From contig CAJMLV010000006.1 of the NCBI GenBank assembly GCA_905214345.1, positions 23,139 through 87,138 on the forward strand: DNA of 64,000 nucleotides, in the 5' to 3' direction. Source of the stretch: an uncultured bacterium. Its GTDB lineage: Bacteria; Bacillota; Clostridia; Oscillospirales; Ruminococcaceae. Of the stretch, positions 53,260 to 63,217 are shown in pieces. A program made the position numbers and the translations under genes. The first letter of the stretch is position 1, and each line of letters starts with the position of its first letter. The notes under the pieces are model-generated. The model did no database searches. It was not told where the DNA came from and worked only from the letters and a program-made list of their open reading frames with translations.

Positions 53260-54267
53260 TCAGCGGTAGTCGATCTCCAAAGTGGGCAGACCGTTCAGCG
53301 TCAGGTCGGCCAGATTGCCGTCCAGATACTCGTAGTAACCCTGGGCGGCGATCATGGCCGCGTTGTCGCCGCAGTATTTCAGTTCGGGCAGATAGACCTT
53401 GGCGCCCAGCTTCTGTACCCCGTCGTTCACCAGCTGGCGCAGCCGTCCGTTGGCCGCCACGCCGCCCGCCAGGCAGACGGTCTTGGCGCCGGTGTCCGCC
53501 GCCGCGGCCAGCAGTTTCTTGGCCAGGATCTGGGCAATGCGTTCCTGGAAGCTGGCGGCCATATCCGGCACGTTCACCGTCTCGCCCCGCTGTTCGGCGT
53601 TGTGTACTTCGTTGATGACGGCGGTCTTCAGGCCGGAAAAGCTCACATTGTACTTGCCCTGTACGTGGGGCACAGGCAGGCGGTAGGCGTGGGGGTCACC
53701 GGTACGGGCCGCCTGGGATACGCTGGGGCCGCCGGGGTAGGGGAGCCCTAAGGTACGGGCCACCTTGTCGAAAGCTTCGCCGGCGGCATCGTCCACCGTG
53801 CGGCCCAGGATCTGATACTGGCACCAGTCCTGCACCAGCACGATGTGGCTGTGACCGCCGCTGGCCACCAGACACAGGAAAGGCGGTTTCAGTTCCGGGT
53901 GGGTCAGATAGTTGGCCGCAATGTGCCCGCGCAGATGATGCACCGGCACCAGGGGTTTGCCGGCGGAATAGGCCAGACCCTTGGCGTAGTTGACACCCAC
54001 CAGCACCGCGCCGATGAGCCCCGGCGCAAAGGTCACGGCCACGGCGTCGATGTCCGCCATGGTCAGGTTGGCGTCGGCCAGGGCTTTCCGGGCCACGGCG
54101 CTGATGTTTTCGGCATGACGGCGGCTGGCAATTTCCGGCACCACGCCGCCGTACAGGGCCTGTTCCGCCACGCTGGTGGCAATGACGTTGGAGCAGACTT
54201 CCCGTCCGTCTTTCACCACAGCCGCGGCGGTCTCGTCGCAGCTGGATTCAAAACCAAGTATATACAT
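53260..54267 (-). CDS. tsaD: tRNA N6-adenosine threonylcarbamoyltransferase
   Basis: 335 residues of the Kae1/TsaD family, last step of t6A37 formation in ANN-decoding tRNAs. GFESSCDETAAAVV is the N-terminal motif; metal-binding histidines are in VHHLRGHIAANYL; the nucleotide-binding GGVAANGRLR is near the C-terminus. It lies 24 bp after polA on the same strand. Confidence 0.95.
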   Translation of the reverse strand: MYILGFESSCDETAAAVVKDGREVCSNVIATSVAEQALYGGVVPEIASRRHAENISAVARKALADANLTMADIDAVAVTFAPGLIGAVLVGVNYAKGLAYSAGKPLVPVHHLRGHIAANYLTHPELKPPFLCLVASGGHSHIVLVQDWCQYQILGRTVDDAAGEAFDKVARTLGLPYPGGPSVSQAARTGDPHAYRLPVPHVQGKYNVSFSGLKTAVINEVHNAEQRGETVNVPDMAASFQERIAQILAKKLLAAAADTGAKTVCLAGGVAANGRLRQLVNDGVQKLGAKVYLPELKYCGDNAAMIAAQGYYEYLDGNLADLTLNGLPTLEIDYR

Positions 54268-54291
54268 AAAAATCCCAGTCCCCTTTTTTTG

Positions 54292-56808
54292 TCAGTGTGC
54301 TTCCAGCCAGGTCTTGCCGGTGCCCACATCGGCGGTCAGGGGCACACGGTACTGTACCACCTGTTCCATCTCCTGCTTGAGCAGGGCTTTCACCTGTTCC
54401 ACTTCCTCCAGGGGCGCTTCCACAATCAGTTCGTCGTGCACCTGCAAAAGCAGCCGGGCGCGCAGGCCTTCACTGCGCAGGCGCTGCCACACATGGACCA
54501 TGGCCAGCTTGATGATGTCCGCCGCGGTACCCTGGATGGGGGTGTTGCGGGCCATCCGCTCGCCGGAACTGCGTACCTGGAAATTGGAACTGGCCAGTTC
54601 GGGCAGGGGACGGCGGCGGCCAAAGAGGGTCTCCACATATCCTTTTTCCTTGGCGTGTTCGATACAGTCCTTCATATACCCGTCCACGCTGGGGAAGGTG
54701 TTCAGATAGGTCTGCAGGAACCGGTCGGCCTCTTTCACCGGGATGTTCAGGTCCTTGCCCAGAGAGAAAGCGCCTTTGCCGTACATGATGCCGAAATTGA
54801 TGGCCTTGGCGGCGCTGCGCAGTTCGTGGGTGACTTCTTCCTCGGGAATGTGGTAGATCTTGGCCGCGGTGGAGCGGTGGATGTCCGCCCCGGAAGCGAA
54901 GGCATGGCACATGGCTTCGTCGCCGGTGATGTGGGCCAGAATCCGCAGCTCGATCTGGGAGTAGTCGGCGTCCACCAGAGTGCAGCCTTCCCCGGCCACA
55001 AAATAGCCCCGCAGGCGGCTGCCCAATTCGGTACGGATGGGAATGTTCTGCAGGTTGGGCTCGGTGGAGCTGATGCGCCCGGTGCGGGCTTCGGTCTGGA
55101 TGAAGGTGGAATGGATTCGTCCGTCCGCCCCCTGGGCTTTCAGCAGGCCCTCCACATAGGTGGAAAGCAGCTTGGCGTAGGTGCGGTATTTCAGGATATC
55201 GTCCACCACTTCGCTGTACGGGCGCAGGCTTTCCAGGGTCTCGGCGTCGGTGGAGTAGCCGCTTTTGGTCTTTTTACGGGGTGGCAGGCCCAGCTTGTCA
55301 AAGAGGACTTCGGCCAGCTGCTTGGGGCTGTTCAGGTTGAACTCATACCCCACGGTGGTATAGATGCGCTTGAGAATCTCGTCCAGTTCCGCCCGCAGGC
55401 TGTCGCCGAAAGCGCGGATGCCCTCGGCATCCACCGCAAAGCCGATGCGCTCCATGTCCGCCAGCACCCGGGCCAGGGGCAGTTCCATTTCTTCCAGCAG
55501 CTTGTGCTGCCCCTGTTCGTCCAGGTGCTTGGCCAGGGTATCGCATACAGCGGCCAGGACCCCAGCATCGGGAAATTCCTCGCACACAAAGGAGGGGCTG
55601 ACGCCGTATTCCGCCGCCAGGGGGGCCACCTGGTAGTCACTGGCGGAAGGATTCAACAGATACGCCGCCAGTTTGCCGTCAAACCGGATGGCCGCACCCA
55701 CGCCGCCATGCTCCAGGGCCAGGCGGTACAGGGGCTTGGCGTCAAACACAAACAGCTCGGCACCGCCATCCAGCAAACCGGGCAGGCGGCTTTCATCCAA
55801 AGCGAACACCTCGCTGCCCTGTACGGCGTACCATTCACCGCCCTCCTTGCCGGCGGTGCGGGCTAGGTAATACCGGCCTTCGGTCACCAGAGGCAGGGGA
55901 GAGGGGATGACCTTGGGCAGATCGGTCTGGACCGGCCCGGCGGACTCGCTTTCGTTCAGACCCCAGCGGGCGGCCAGCTTGTGCATCTCCAGTTCCGCCA
56001 GCAGTTTGGCCGCGGCGGCGGGGTCGCCCTTGGAGCGGCGGTAGTGCTCGGGATCGGTGTCGATGGGGGCGTCCCGGCGGATGGTGCCCAGCATGTGGGA
56101 GAGGTCCGCCATCTCCCGGGAGGCCGCCAGCTTCTCCCGCTGTTTGGGCTTGATGGCCTTATCGTCCAGATGTTCGTACACCCCTTCCAGGCTGCCGAAC
56201 TTCTGCACCAGGGCCAGGGCGGTCTTTTCGCCAATACCCGGAACGCCGGGGATGTTGTCGGAAGAATCCCCCATCAGGCTCTTCACTTCAATGAGCTGGA
56301 TAGGCTCCACGCCATACTTTTCCCGGATGGCGGCGGGGTCCATGACCAGGGTCTCCTTGTTGGTGGCCAGCAGTACGGTGGTGCTGTCGTCCACCAGCTG
56401 CAGGCTGTCCCGGTCGCCGGTTGCCAGCAGGGTCTGCCCGCCGGCAGCTTTGCAGGCGGCGGAGAGGGTGCCCAGAATATCATCGGCCTCCCAACCGGCC
56501 AGGCTCACCTGGGCAAAACCCAGATCGGTGAGCAGCTGCTTCATCACCGGCATCTGCTCGGCCAGTTCCTGGGGCATGCCGTGGCGGGTGGCCTTGTAGC
56601 CGTCGTAGGCGTTGTGGCGGAAGGTGGGAGCACGCTCGTCCCAGGCAATGGCCACAGCGTCGGGGCTGTGGGCCGAAAGCAGGTTCAGAAGAATGTTCTG
56701 GAACCCGAAAATGGCGTTGGTGTACCGTCCGTCCTTGGTGGTCAGCACACGAATGCCGAAAAATGCGCGGTTCAAAAGGCTGTTGCCATCCAATACCAGC
56801 AGTTTCAT
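54292..56808 (-). CDS. polA: DNA polymerase I
   Basis: 838 residues starting at the ATG at 56808 (MKLLVLDGNSLLNRAFFGIR) after CGGAGG. The N-terminal 5'-3' flap nuclease includes SLMGDSSDNIPGVPGIGEKT. The middle exonuclease-like domain seems to lack the DED proofreading residues, as in Bacillus. The C-terminal polymerase has DADYSQIELRILAHI, KAINFGIMYGKGAF and VHDELIVEAP. It works in Okazaki-fragment processing and repair. Confidence 0.95.
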   Translation of the reverse strand: MKLLVLDGNSLLNRAFFGIRVLTTKDGRYTNAIFGFQNILLNLLSAHSPDAVAIAWDERAPTFRHNAYDGYKATRHGMPQELAEQMPVMKQLLTDLGFAQVSLAGWEADDILGTLSAACKAAGGQTLLATGDRDSLQLVDDSTTVLLATNKETLVMDPAAIREKYGVEPIQLIEVKSLMGDSSDNIPGVPGIGEKTALALVQKFGSLEGVYEHLDDKAIKPKQREKLAASREMADLSHMLGTIRRDAPIDTDPEHYRRSKGDPAAAAKLLAELEMHKLAARWGLNESESAGPVQTDLPKVIPSPLPLVTEGRYYLARTAGKEGGEWYAVQGSEVFALDESRLPGLLDGGAELFVFDAKPLYRLALEHGGVGAAIRFDGKLAAYLLNPSASDYQVAPLAAEYGVSPSFVCEEFPDAGVLAAVCDTLAKHLDEQGQHKLLEEMELPLARVLADMERIGFAVDAEGIRAFGDSLRAELDEILKRIYTTVGYEFNLNSPKQLAEVLFDKLGLPPRKKTKSGYSTDAETLESLRPYSEVVDDILKYRTYAKLLSTYVEGLLKAQGADGRIHSTFIQTEARTGRISSTEPNLQNIPIRTELGSRLRGYFVAGEGCTLVDADYSQIELRILAHITGDEAMCHAFASGADIHRSTAAKIYHIPEEEVTHELRSAAKAINFGIMYGKGAFSLGKDLNIPVKEADRFLQTYLNTFPSVDGYMKDCIEHAKEKGYVETLFGRRRPLPELASSNFQVRSSGERMARNTPIQGTAADIIKLAMVHVWQRLRSEGLRARLLLQVHDELIVEAPLEEVEQVKALLKQEMEQVVQYRVPLTADVGTGKTWLEAH

Positions 56809-56862
56809 GTTATCCTCCGTTGTAAAAGTTCGGCTAAACAGCCGGAACCAGTATATCACAAA

Positions 56863-56891
56863 TTGCGAACTTGTGGGGAGTGTGGTACAAT
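56863..56891 (+). promoter_or_regulatory. Promoter of dus
   Basis: TTGCGA (56863-56868), 17 bp, TACAAT (56886-56891); divergent from polA. Confidence 0.7.
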
Positions 56892-56943
56892 AATTTGACC
56901 GGGCGCAAAGCGCCCAATTGTATCTTTTGAGAAAGAGGTCCCC

Positions 56944-57921
56944 ATGCAGTTACGAAACCTGAACATCCCGGCGGGGGCGGTGTTTGCCCCCATGGCCGGT
57001 TTATCCGACGCCGCCTGCCGTCATCTGATGATGCGCCACGGCGCGGCCTGGAGCGTCAGCGAGATGGCCAGTGCCAAGGCCATCACTTTCGGCGACCGTA
57101 AAAGCCTGGAGCTTTTGCGGGACGATGCCCCCGGCGGCTTGTACGCCGTCCAGCTTTTCGGCAACGAGCCGGAAATTCTGGCCCATGCCATTGAAATTGT
57201 GCGGGAAAAGGGCATCAAGTTCGACATTCTCGACATCAATATGGGCTGCCCGGCCCCCAAGATCACCGGCAGCGGTGCGGGCAGCAAACTGATGCTGGAC
57301 CCCGACCTGTGCGGGGCCATGGTCAAGGCCGCCCGGCAGGCGCTGGGGCCGGATACCCCCCTCACCGTCAAGATGCGCATCGGCTGGGACGAGGAACACC
57401 TTACCGGTCCCCGGGTGGCCGCCGCCTGTGAGGAGAACGGCGCCGACCTGCTGGTGGTCCATGGCCGCACCCGGGAACAGATGTACATCCCGCCGGTGAA
57501 TGTGGAAGCCATTGCGGAAATGAAGCGGACTGTGTCCATCCCGGTGCTGGCCAACGGCGACATCACCACCGCCGAAGGCGCCATGGAAATGATGGAACGC
57601 ACCGGTTGTGACGGTGTGATGATCGGCCGGGGCGCTCTGGGCGACCCCTGGCTGTTTGAGCGGGTGCGAGCCGCCATGCAGGGCCAGCCTCTGCCCGCAG
57701 AACCCACCCTCAACCAGCGGATGAACGCTCTGCGCAATCAGATCTATGAGATGTGCGAAGAAAAAGGGGAGTGGGCGGCCATGCCCCAGGCCCGCAGCCA
57801 GGCCATGCACTATATGAAAGGCCTGCGGGGGGCGGCGGCTCTGCGCCGTGCCTGTGCGACCCTTTCCCACTTTGAGGATGTGGACAAACTCATCGATGCG
57901 GTCTACCGCTGCCAGGGATAA
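56944..57921 (+). CDS. dus: tRNA-dihydrouridine synthase
   Basis: 325-residue FMN TIM barrel that reduces uridines in tRNA D-loops. APMAGLSDAACRHLM is the N-terminal motif; INMGCPAPKITGSGAGS holds the catalytic Cys; KMRIGWDEEH and VHGRTREQMY follow. The stop is 3 bp from that of the convergent yfbR-like gene. Confidence 0.93.
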   Translation: MQLRNLNIPAGAVFAPMAGLSDAACRHLMMRHGAAWSVSEMASAKAITFGDRKSLELLRDDAPGGLYAVQLFGNEPEILAHAIEIVREKGIKFDILDINMGCPAPKITGSGAGSKLMLDPDLCGAMVKAARQALGPDTPLTVKMRIGWDEEHLTGPRVAAACEENGADLLVVHGRTREQMYIPPVNVEAIAEMKRTVSIPVLANGDITTAEGAMEMMERTGCDGVMIGRGALGDPWLFERVRAAMQGQPLPAEPTLNQRMNALRNQIYEMCEEKGEWAAMPQARSQAMHYMKGLRGAAALRRACATLSHFEDVDKLIDAVYRCQG

Positions 57922-57924
57922 CCC

Positions 57925-58527
57925 TCAGAACCGTCCCCGGGTCAGCTCGTCCAGGTTCTGGGTGTAGCAGGGGAGCATGTGCTCCATGAAATAATCGGCC
58001 TCCGGGCAGTGCATCTCCTCCAGCGCCTGGCGCTGCTGGGCCATGGCAGCCTCAAATTCCCGGTTGCCGGCCTGACTTTCCTCCATGCACTTGATCAGGG
58101 CCGAAAGCCGGTCCGCCGCTTTCAGCAGCTTGCGCTCGCCGTCGGTCAGTACCGTCCCGGTCAGGTACAACACCCCGGTGTTCTGCAGTTCCGGGGGCAG
58201 AAGCCCGGCCATGGCCCGGGCACTCTCCGCTTCCACCGCCTTGTAGGCGGTGCGCAGCGCTTCGTTTTTGTATTTCACCGGCGTGGGCATGTCCCCGGTC
58301 AGGATTTCCGGGGCGTCATGGTACAGCGCCGCCGTGGCCACCGTGTCCGGCCGGATGCCTGCTCCCGTGCCGGTGCAGTTTTGGGCGATCAGGCACAGGG
58401 TGTGGGCGATCAGGGCGGTGTCGGCAGTGTGCTCGCTCAGGCTTTCGGGCCGGCCGTTGCGCATCAGCGCCCACCGCGTGATGTATTTCATCCGCCCCAG
58501 CAGGGCGTTGAAGGGAAACGTCTGCAT
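57925..58527 (-). CDS. HD-domain 5'-deoxynucleotidase, YfbR-like
   Basis: 200 residues. The HD metal motifs are SEHTADTALIAHTL and ALYHDAPEILTGDMPTPVKY, the latter diagnostic of YfbR-like nucleotidases, with the distal D in AADRLSALIK. It dephosphorylates deoxynucleoside monophosphates. AAAGGACCTTGGTG precedes the start. Confidence 0.87.
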   Translation of the reverse strand: MQTFPFNALLGRMKYITRWALMRNGRPESLSEHTADTALIAHTLCLIAQNCTGTGAGIRPDTVATAALYHDAPEILTGDMPTPVKYKNEALRTAYKAVEAESARAMAGLLPPELQNTGVLYLTGTVLTDGERKLLKAADRLSALIKCMEESQAGNREFEAAMAQQRQALEEMHCPEADYFMEHMLPCYTQNLDELTRGRF

Positions 58528-58623
58528 CTCACCAAGGTCCTTTCCTTTTATACAGTAAATTCAGTATACCACATTCCCCGGCATTGGAAAACGGTTTTTT
58601 CCACCCGGAAGGAGGGTCTTACC

Positions 58624-60981
58624 ATGCCATTGCTGCCTTTGCGTGCGCGCCGCACCTGCTACTGGCAGGTGTTCGGGCTTTGCCTGGCGCTGGCGGCTGT
58701 GCTGTTTCTGCCGCACTGTATCATTGACGGATTCACCAGCGGATTTTTTCATTATGCAGGCGATTTCAACGACCAGATGATCCCGTTCTACGCCTATGCC
58801 AACGACTTTGTCAAGCGGGGCGGTTCCTTCAGCTGGGCCACCGACCTGGGCAGCGGGTTCGTCAACGCCTATTCCTATTATTGCCTGGGCTCGCCCTTTT
58901 TCTGGCTGACAATTCTCCTGCCGGCCCGTTGGATGCCCTTTACGATGGTGCCCATGCTCTGCCTCAAATTTGCGGTGGCGGGCAGCGGTGCTTATCTCTG
59001 GATGCGCCGCTGGGTGCGCAGTGAGGAATGGAGCATCGTGGGCGGCGTTCTCTACGCTTTCTGCGGCTTCAACATCTATAATATTTTCTTCTATTTCTTT
59101 CTGGATGCCCCGGCTCTCTTCCCGTACATGCTGGCAGCGCTGGATGACGCGGTGCTGGACCGCAAATACGGCCGTTTTCCTTTCTGGGCGGCGCTGAACC
59201 TGCTGAACAATTACTTTTTCTTTGCAGGGCAGGCAGTGTTCCTCATCGTCTACTTTGTCTGCATGTGTGTGTCCAAACGCTACCGGCTGAACCTGCGTCT
59301 GTTTGCCCGTCTTGCGTTTGAAACGATCCTGGGCTGTGCGGCGGGCTGTGTGCTGCTGATCCCGGCAGGGCTTTCGCTTTTGCAGAATCCCCGAACCATC
59401 GACCCCTTCAGCGGGTACGGGTATCTGGTCTATGGTCGTGCCCAGCAATATCTGGCCATCCTGTACAGCGCTTTCATGATGCCGGATGCCCCCTATCTCA
59501 CCGATATGTTCAGCGAAGGCATCACCAAGTGGACCAGCCTTTCGGTGTATCTGCCGGTGGTGGGCATCGCAGCGGGGCTGGCTTTCTGCCGGACCTGGCG
59601 GCGGCATCCTTTCACCCACATCCTCAAAGTCTGCCTGGTCTGTGCTTTTGTGCCGGTGCTGAACAGCGCTTTTTACGCTCTCAATTCCAGCTACTATGCC
59701 CGCTGGTACTATATGCCCATTCTGGTGCTGTGCGCGGCCAGTGCCATCGCCCTGCGCACCCAGCCGGTGCGGGAGACCGAAATCCCCCGGGCTTTGCGCC
59801 TGGCGGCACTGGTCACCCTGTCCGCCGTGGCCTTTGCCCTGGTGCCCAGCACCGATGAAGACGGCAACTTTGTGCTGGGCGTGGTGAACAACCAGTACCG
59901 TTTCTGGGGACTGTTCCTGGTCAGTATGCTGGGCGTGGGGCTGTTTGCCCTGCTTTTGTGGCGGGGACGGCAGCATCCCCGGCGGTTTGCCTCTATGCTG
60001 CTGGCGGGGGTACTGGGCTTTTCTTTCCTGTACGGTACCGTGCATATCTCCATTGCCAAGTATGGCCAGTGGGAGCACGACCTGGAATACCCTGCCCGCA
60101 CCTGGGGGGATGCGGAAGAAATCAACGCACTTTTGCCCCAGGAAGGATTTTACCGCATCGACGCCTACGAATGTTACAACAACATGGGCGTCTGGCTGGA
60201 CAAGAGCTGTATCCAGTGCTTCCATTCCACCGCTGCGCCGCATATTCTGGAGTTTTACCCCTCGGTGGGGGTGACCCGGGATGTCAGCTCCAAACCGGAC
60301 ACAGACCTGTTTGCGCTGCGGGGCCTTCTGAGCGTGCGGTACACCCTGGTGCCGGAAGAGGAAATCACCGACTGGGAAGCGGATATGAGCGGCAGCTGGG
60401 TGCTGGTCAGCTCCACCGACCATTACGCGCTCTACGAAAATCAGGACTGGGTCCCCATGGGCTTTACCTACGATTACTACATCACCCCCGACCGGTATGA
60501 GCAGGTCCCGGAGGAAGAGCGCAGCCAGGTGCTGATGAAAGCGCTGCTTCTCACCGAAGAGCAGGCGGCAGAATGGGGCGGCAGTATGGAGCCGCTGCCT
60601 GAGGACCTGCTGGACGAGCGGGATTATGAAACCTATGTGCATGACTGTGCCCGCCGCCGCGAAAGCGGTGTCACCGGTTTCACCACCACCCGCACCGGAT
60701 TTTCTGCTCTGAGCAGCCAGGAGGAAGAGACCCTGGTCTTTTTCAGTGTGCCCTATGACGATGGTTTTACCGCCACCGTCAACGGGGAAAGCGCCCCCAT
60801 CCTGAAAGTGGACAACGGCCTGATGGCCGTGCCGGTCCCGGCAGGGGAGAGCGAGATCGTCTTTACCTACCGTACCCCCGGCCTGGGAATTTCGGCGCGC
60901 ATCAGCCTGGGGGCTCTGGCAGTGTATGCCCTCTATCTGCTGTGGCTGCGCCGCCGTGCCAAAAGCACGGTCTCGGCCTGA
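58624..60981 (+). CDS. YfhO-family multi-pass membrane protein
   Basis: 785 residues; the start is the ATG at 58624 after GGAAGGAGGG, and the longer upstream frame is not used. The first ~480 residues hold about 12 membrane segments, with DFNDQMIPFYAYANDF in the first outer loop (GT-C-like acidic motif). An extracytoplasmic domain of ~260 residues follows and a last helix (GALAVYALYLLWLRRR). Homologues glycosylate lipoteichoic acids or other envelope polymers. The substrate here is unknown. Confidence 0.87.
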   Translation: MPLLPLRARRTCYWQVFGLCLALAAVLFLPHCIIDGFTSGFFHYAGDFNDQMIPFYAYANDFVKRGGSFSWATDLGSGFVNAYSYYCLGSPFFWLTILLPARWMPFTMVPMLCLKFAVAGSGAYLWMRRWVRSEEWSIVGGVLYAFCGFNIYNIFFYFFLDAPALFPYMLAALDDAVLDRKYGRFPFWAALNLLNNYFFFAGQAVFLIVYFVCMCVSKRYRLNLRLFARLAFETILGCAAGCVLLIPAGLSLLQNPRTIDPFSGYGYLVYGRAQQYLAILYSAFMMPDAPYLTDMFSEGITKWTSLSVYLPVVGIAAGLAFCRTWRRHPFTHILKVCLVCAFVPVLNSAFYALNSSYYARWYYMPILVLCAASAIALRTQPVRETEIPRALRLAALVTLSAVAFALVPSTDEDGNFVLGVVNNQYRFWGLFLVSMLGVGLFALLLWRGRQHPRRFASMLLAGVLGFSFLYGTVHISIAKYGQWEHDLEYPARTWGDAEEINALLPQEGFYRIDAYECYNNMGVWLDKSCIQCFHSTAAPHILEFYPSVGVTRDVSSKPDTDLFALRGLLSVRYTLVPEEEITDWEADMSGSWVLVSSTDHYALYENQDWVPMGFTYDYYITPDRYEQVPEEERSQVLMKALLLTEEQAAEWGGSMEPLPEDLLDERDYETYVHDCARRRESGVTGFTTTRTGFSALSSQEEETLVFFSVPYDDGFTATVNGESAPILKVDNGLMAVPVPAGESEIVFTYRTPGLGISARISLGALAVYALYLLWLRRRAKSTVSA

Positions 60982-61051
60982 CAGCTGTCTTTACTCTGTT
61001 TTCCGTGCCAATCTATAAGTATATAAGGTCAAGATTCAAGAAGGAGAAACC

Positions 61052-63217
61052 ATGAGCAACTACGCCGAACAAATCGCACAGGAACTGTCCCTTTCCCCCA
61101 AAAACGTGCAGGGGGCCATCGAACTGATCGATGCGGGCAATACCATCCCCTTCATTGCCCGTTACCGCAAGGAAGCCACCGGCTCCATGGATGACCAGGC
61201 TCTGCGCACTCTGGGCGACCGCCTGGAATATCTGCGCGGCCTGGACAAGCGCAAGGGCGAGGTGGAATCTTCCATCAGTGAGCAGGGCGCCATGACCCCG
61301 GAAATCGCCGCTGCGCTCACCGCCGCCAAGACCCTGGCGGAAGTGGAGGACATCTACCGCCCCTATAAGCCCAAGCGCAAGACCCGGGCCAGCATTGCCC
61401 GTGCCCGGGGTCTGCAGCCGTTGGCGGATGCCATTCTGGCCCAGAAAGCCGACTTTGACCCCGAAAAGGAAGCCGCGGCCTATTGCAATGAGGAAGTGCC
61501 CGACGCCGCTGCCGCCCTGGCCGGAGCCCAGGACATCATCGCGGAACTGATCTCCGACGATGCCCGCTGCCGCGCCGAACTGCGCCGGTATTACAAGGCT
61601 TTCGGCCAGATCAAGAGCGTGCAGGCCAAGAAGGAGGACAGCGTCTACGCCCAGTATTATGAATACAGCGAGCCGCTCTCCAAAATTCCCGGTCACCGCG
61701 TGCTGGCCCTGGACCGCGGCGAACGGGAAGGTTTCCTCAAGGTGAGTATCGCCGTGGATGCCGACCGTGCCGCTGCCATTGTGGCCTGGATGTTTGCCCG
61801 CAAAAAGACCGGCGGCACCAGCGCGCTGCTGGTGGAAGCCGCAGCGAAGGATGCGTACAGCCGTCTGATCCACCCCAGCCTGGAAAATGAGCTGCGGGCT
61901 GATTTGACCGCCAACGCGGCGGAAGGCGCCATTTCCGTCTTTGGCGATAACCTGCGCCAGCTGCTGCTGCAGCCTCCTTTCCCGGGCAAGGTGGTCATGG
62001 GCCTGGACCCCGGCTACCGGATGGGATGCAAGGTGGCGGTGGTGGACCCCACCGGCAAGGTGCTGGATACCGGCGTGGTGTACCCTGTGCCGGAATTCAA
62101 AAAGGTGGCCCAGGCCAAAGCCCGCATCAAAGAGATGGTGCTGCAGCACCATGTGGAACTCATGGCTATCGGCAACGGTACCGCCGGGCATGAGACCGAG
62201 GAATTCGCTGCCGAGGTCATCCGGGAACTGGCGGCCGAAAAGGGCCTGCACCTGCAGTATATGGTAGTCAGCGAAGCCGGTGCCAGCGTGTACTCTGCCT
62301 CCAAGCTGGCGGCGGAGGAGTTCCCCCAGTTTGACGTCAACCTGCGCAGCGCGGTGTCCATCGCCCGCCGCCTGCAGGACCCCCTGGCCGAGTTGGTCAA
62401 GATCGACCCCAAGGCCATCGGCGTGGGCCAGTATCAGCATGATATGCCCCAGAAGCGCCTGACCGAGACCCTGGACGGTGTGGTGGAAGACTGCGTCAAC
62501 TCGGTGGGCGTGGACCTGAACACCGCTTCCGCTCCGCTGCTGCGCCGTGTGGCGGGCATCACCGCCGCCACCGCCAAAAATATTGTTTCCCGCCGGGAAG
62601 AGGAGGGCGCTTTTACCTCCCGTGCCCAACTGAAAAAGGTGAAGGGCCTGGGCCCCAAAGCCTTTGAACAGTGTGCCGGCTTCCTGCGGCTGCCCGGTGC
62701 CAAGAACCCGCTGGATGGCACCGCCGTCCACCCCGAAAGCTACGCCGCGGCCAAGGGGCTGCTGGACGCCTGTGGCTACACCGCTGCCGACATCGGCACC
62801 GACGCCATGCAGGAACTGCCCAAACGCATCAAGACCAAGGGGACCGCCGCTTTGTGCGAAGCCCTGGGCGTGGGTGAACCTACCCTGATGGACATTGCCG
62901 CGGAACTCTGCCGCCCCGGCCGGGACGTGCGCGACAGCCTGCCCAAACCTTTGCTGCGCAGCGATATTATGGGCATGGAGGACCTCAAGCCCGGGATGGA
63001 ACTCACCGGTACCGTGCGCAACGTCATTGATTTCGGCGCTTTTGTGGACATTGGCGTGCATCAGGATGGCCTTGTGCACATTTCCCAGATTTCCGACCGC
63101 TTTGTCAAGCATCCCCGGGATGTGCTGAAGGTGGGCCAGGTAGTCAAGGTGAAAGTTTTGGACGTGGATACCGCCAAAAAGCGCATAGCACTGACAATGA
63201 AGGGGGTTCCGCAGTGA
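61052..63217 (+). CDS. tex: RNA-binding transcription accessory protein Tex
   Basis: 721 residues. The N-terminal helical region starts SNYAEQIAQELSLSPKNVQG; a YqgF-like RNase H fold holds MGLDPGYRMGCKVAVVD; helix-hairpin-helix segments are near 500-560 (SAPLLRRVAGITAATAKNIV); the C-terminal S1 domain reads GTVRNVIDFGAFVDIGVHQD. It binds RNA and affects transcription and stress responses. It is monocistronic, with GAAGGAG before the start. Confidence 0.94.
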   Translation: MSNYAEQIAQELSLSPKNVQGAIELIDAGNTIPFIARYRKEATGSMDDQALRTLGDRLEYLRGLDKRKGEVESSISEQGAMTPEIAAALTAAKTLAEVEDIYRPYKPKRKTRASIARARGLQPLADAILAQKADFDPEKEAAAYCNEEVPDAAAALAGAQDIIAELISDDARCRAELRRYYKAFGQIKSVQAKKEDSVYAQYYEYSEPLSKIPGHRVLALDRGEREGFLKVSIAVDADRAAAIVAWMFARKKTGGTSALLVEAAAKDAYSRLIHPSLENELRADLTANAAEGAISVFGDNLRQLLLQPPFPGKVVMGLDPGYRMGCKVAVVDPTGKVLDTGVVYPVPEFKKVAQAKARIKEMVLQHHVELMAIGNGTAGHETEEFAAEVIRELAAEKGLHLQYMVVSEAGASVYSASKLAAEEFPQFDVNLRSAVSIARRLQDPLAELVKIDPKAIGVGQYQHDMPQKRLTETLDGVVEDCVNSVGVDLNTASAPLLRRVAGITAATAKNIVSRREEEGAFTSRAQLKKVKGLGPKAFEQCAGFLRLPGAKNPLDGTAVHPESYAAAKGLLDACGYTAADIGTDAMQELPKRIKTKGTAALCEALGVGEPTLMDIAAELCRPGRDVRDSLPKPLLRSDIMGMEDLKPGMELTGTVRNVIDFGAFVDIGVHQDGLVHISQISDRFVKHPRDVLKVGQVVKVKVLDVDTAKKRIALTMKGVPQ

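Noticed and set aside
57979..58623. N-terminal extension of the YfhO-family frame
   Set aside because: The extension overlaps the yfbR-like gene on the other strand and lacks a start with Shine-Dalgarno. The ATG at 58624 has GGAAGGAGGG and begins the first membrane helix.
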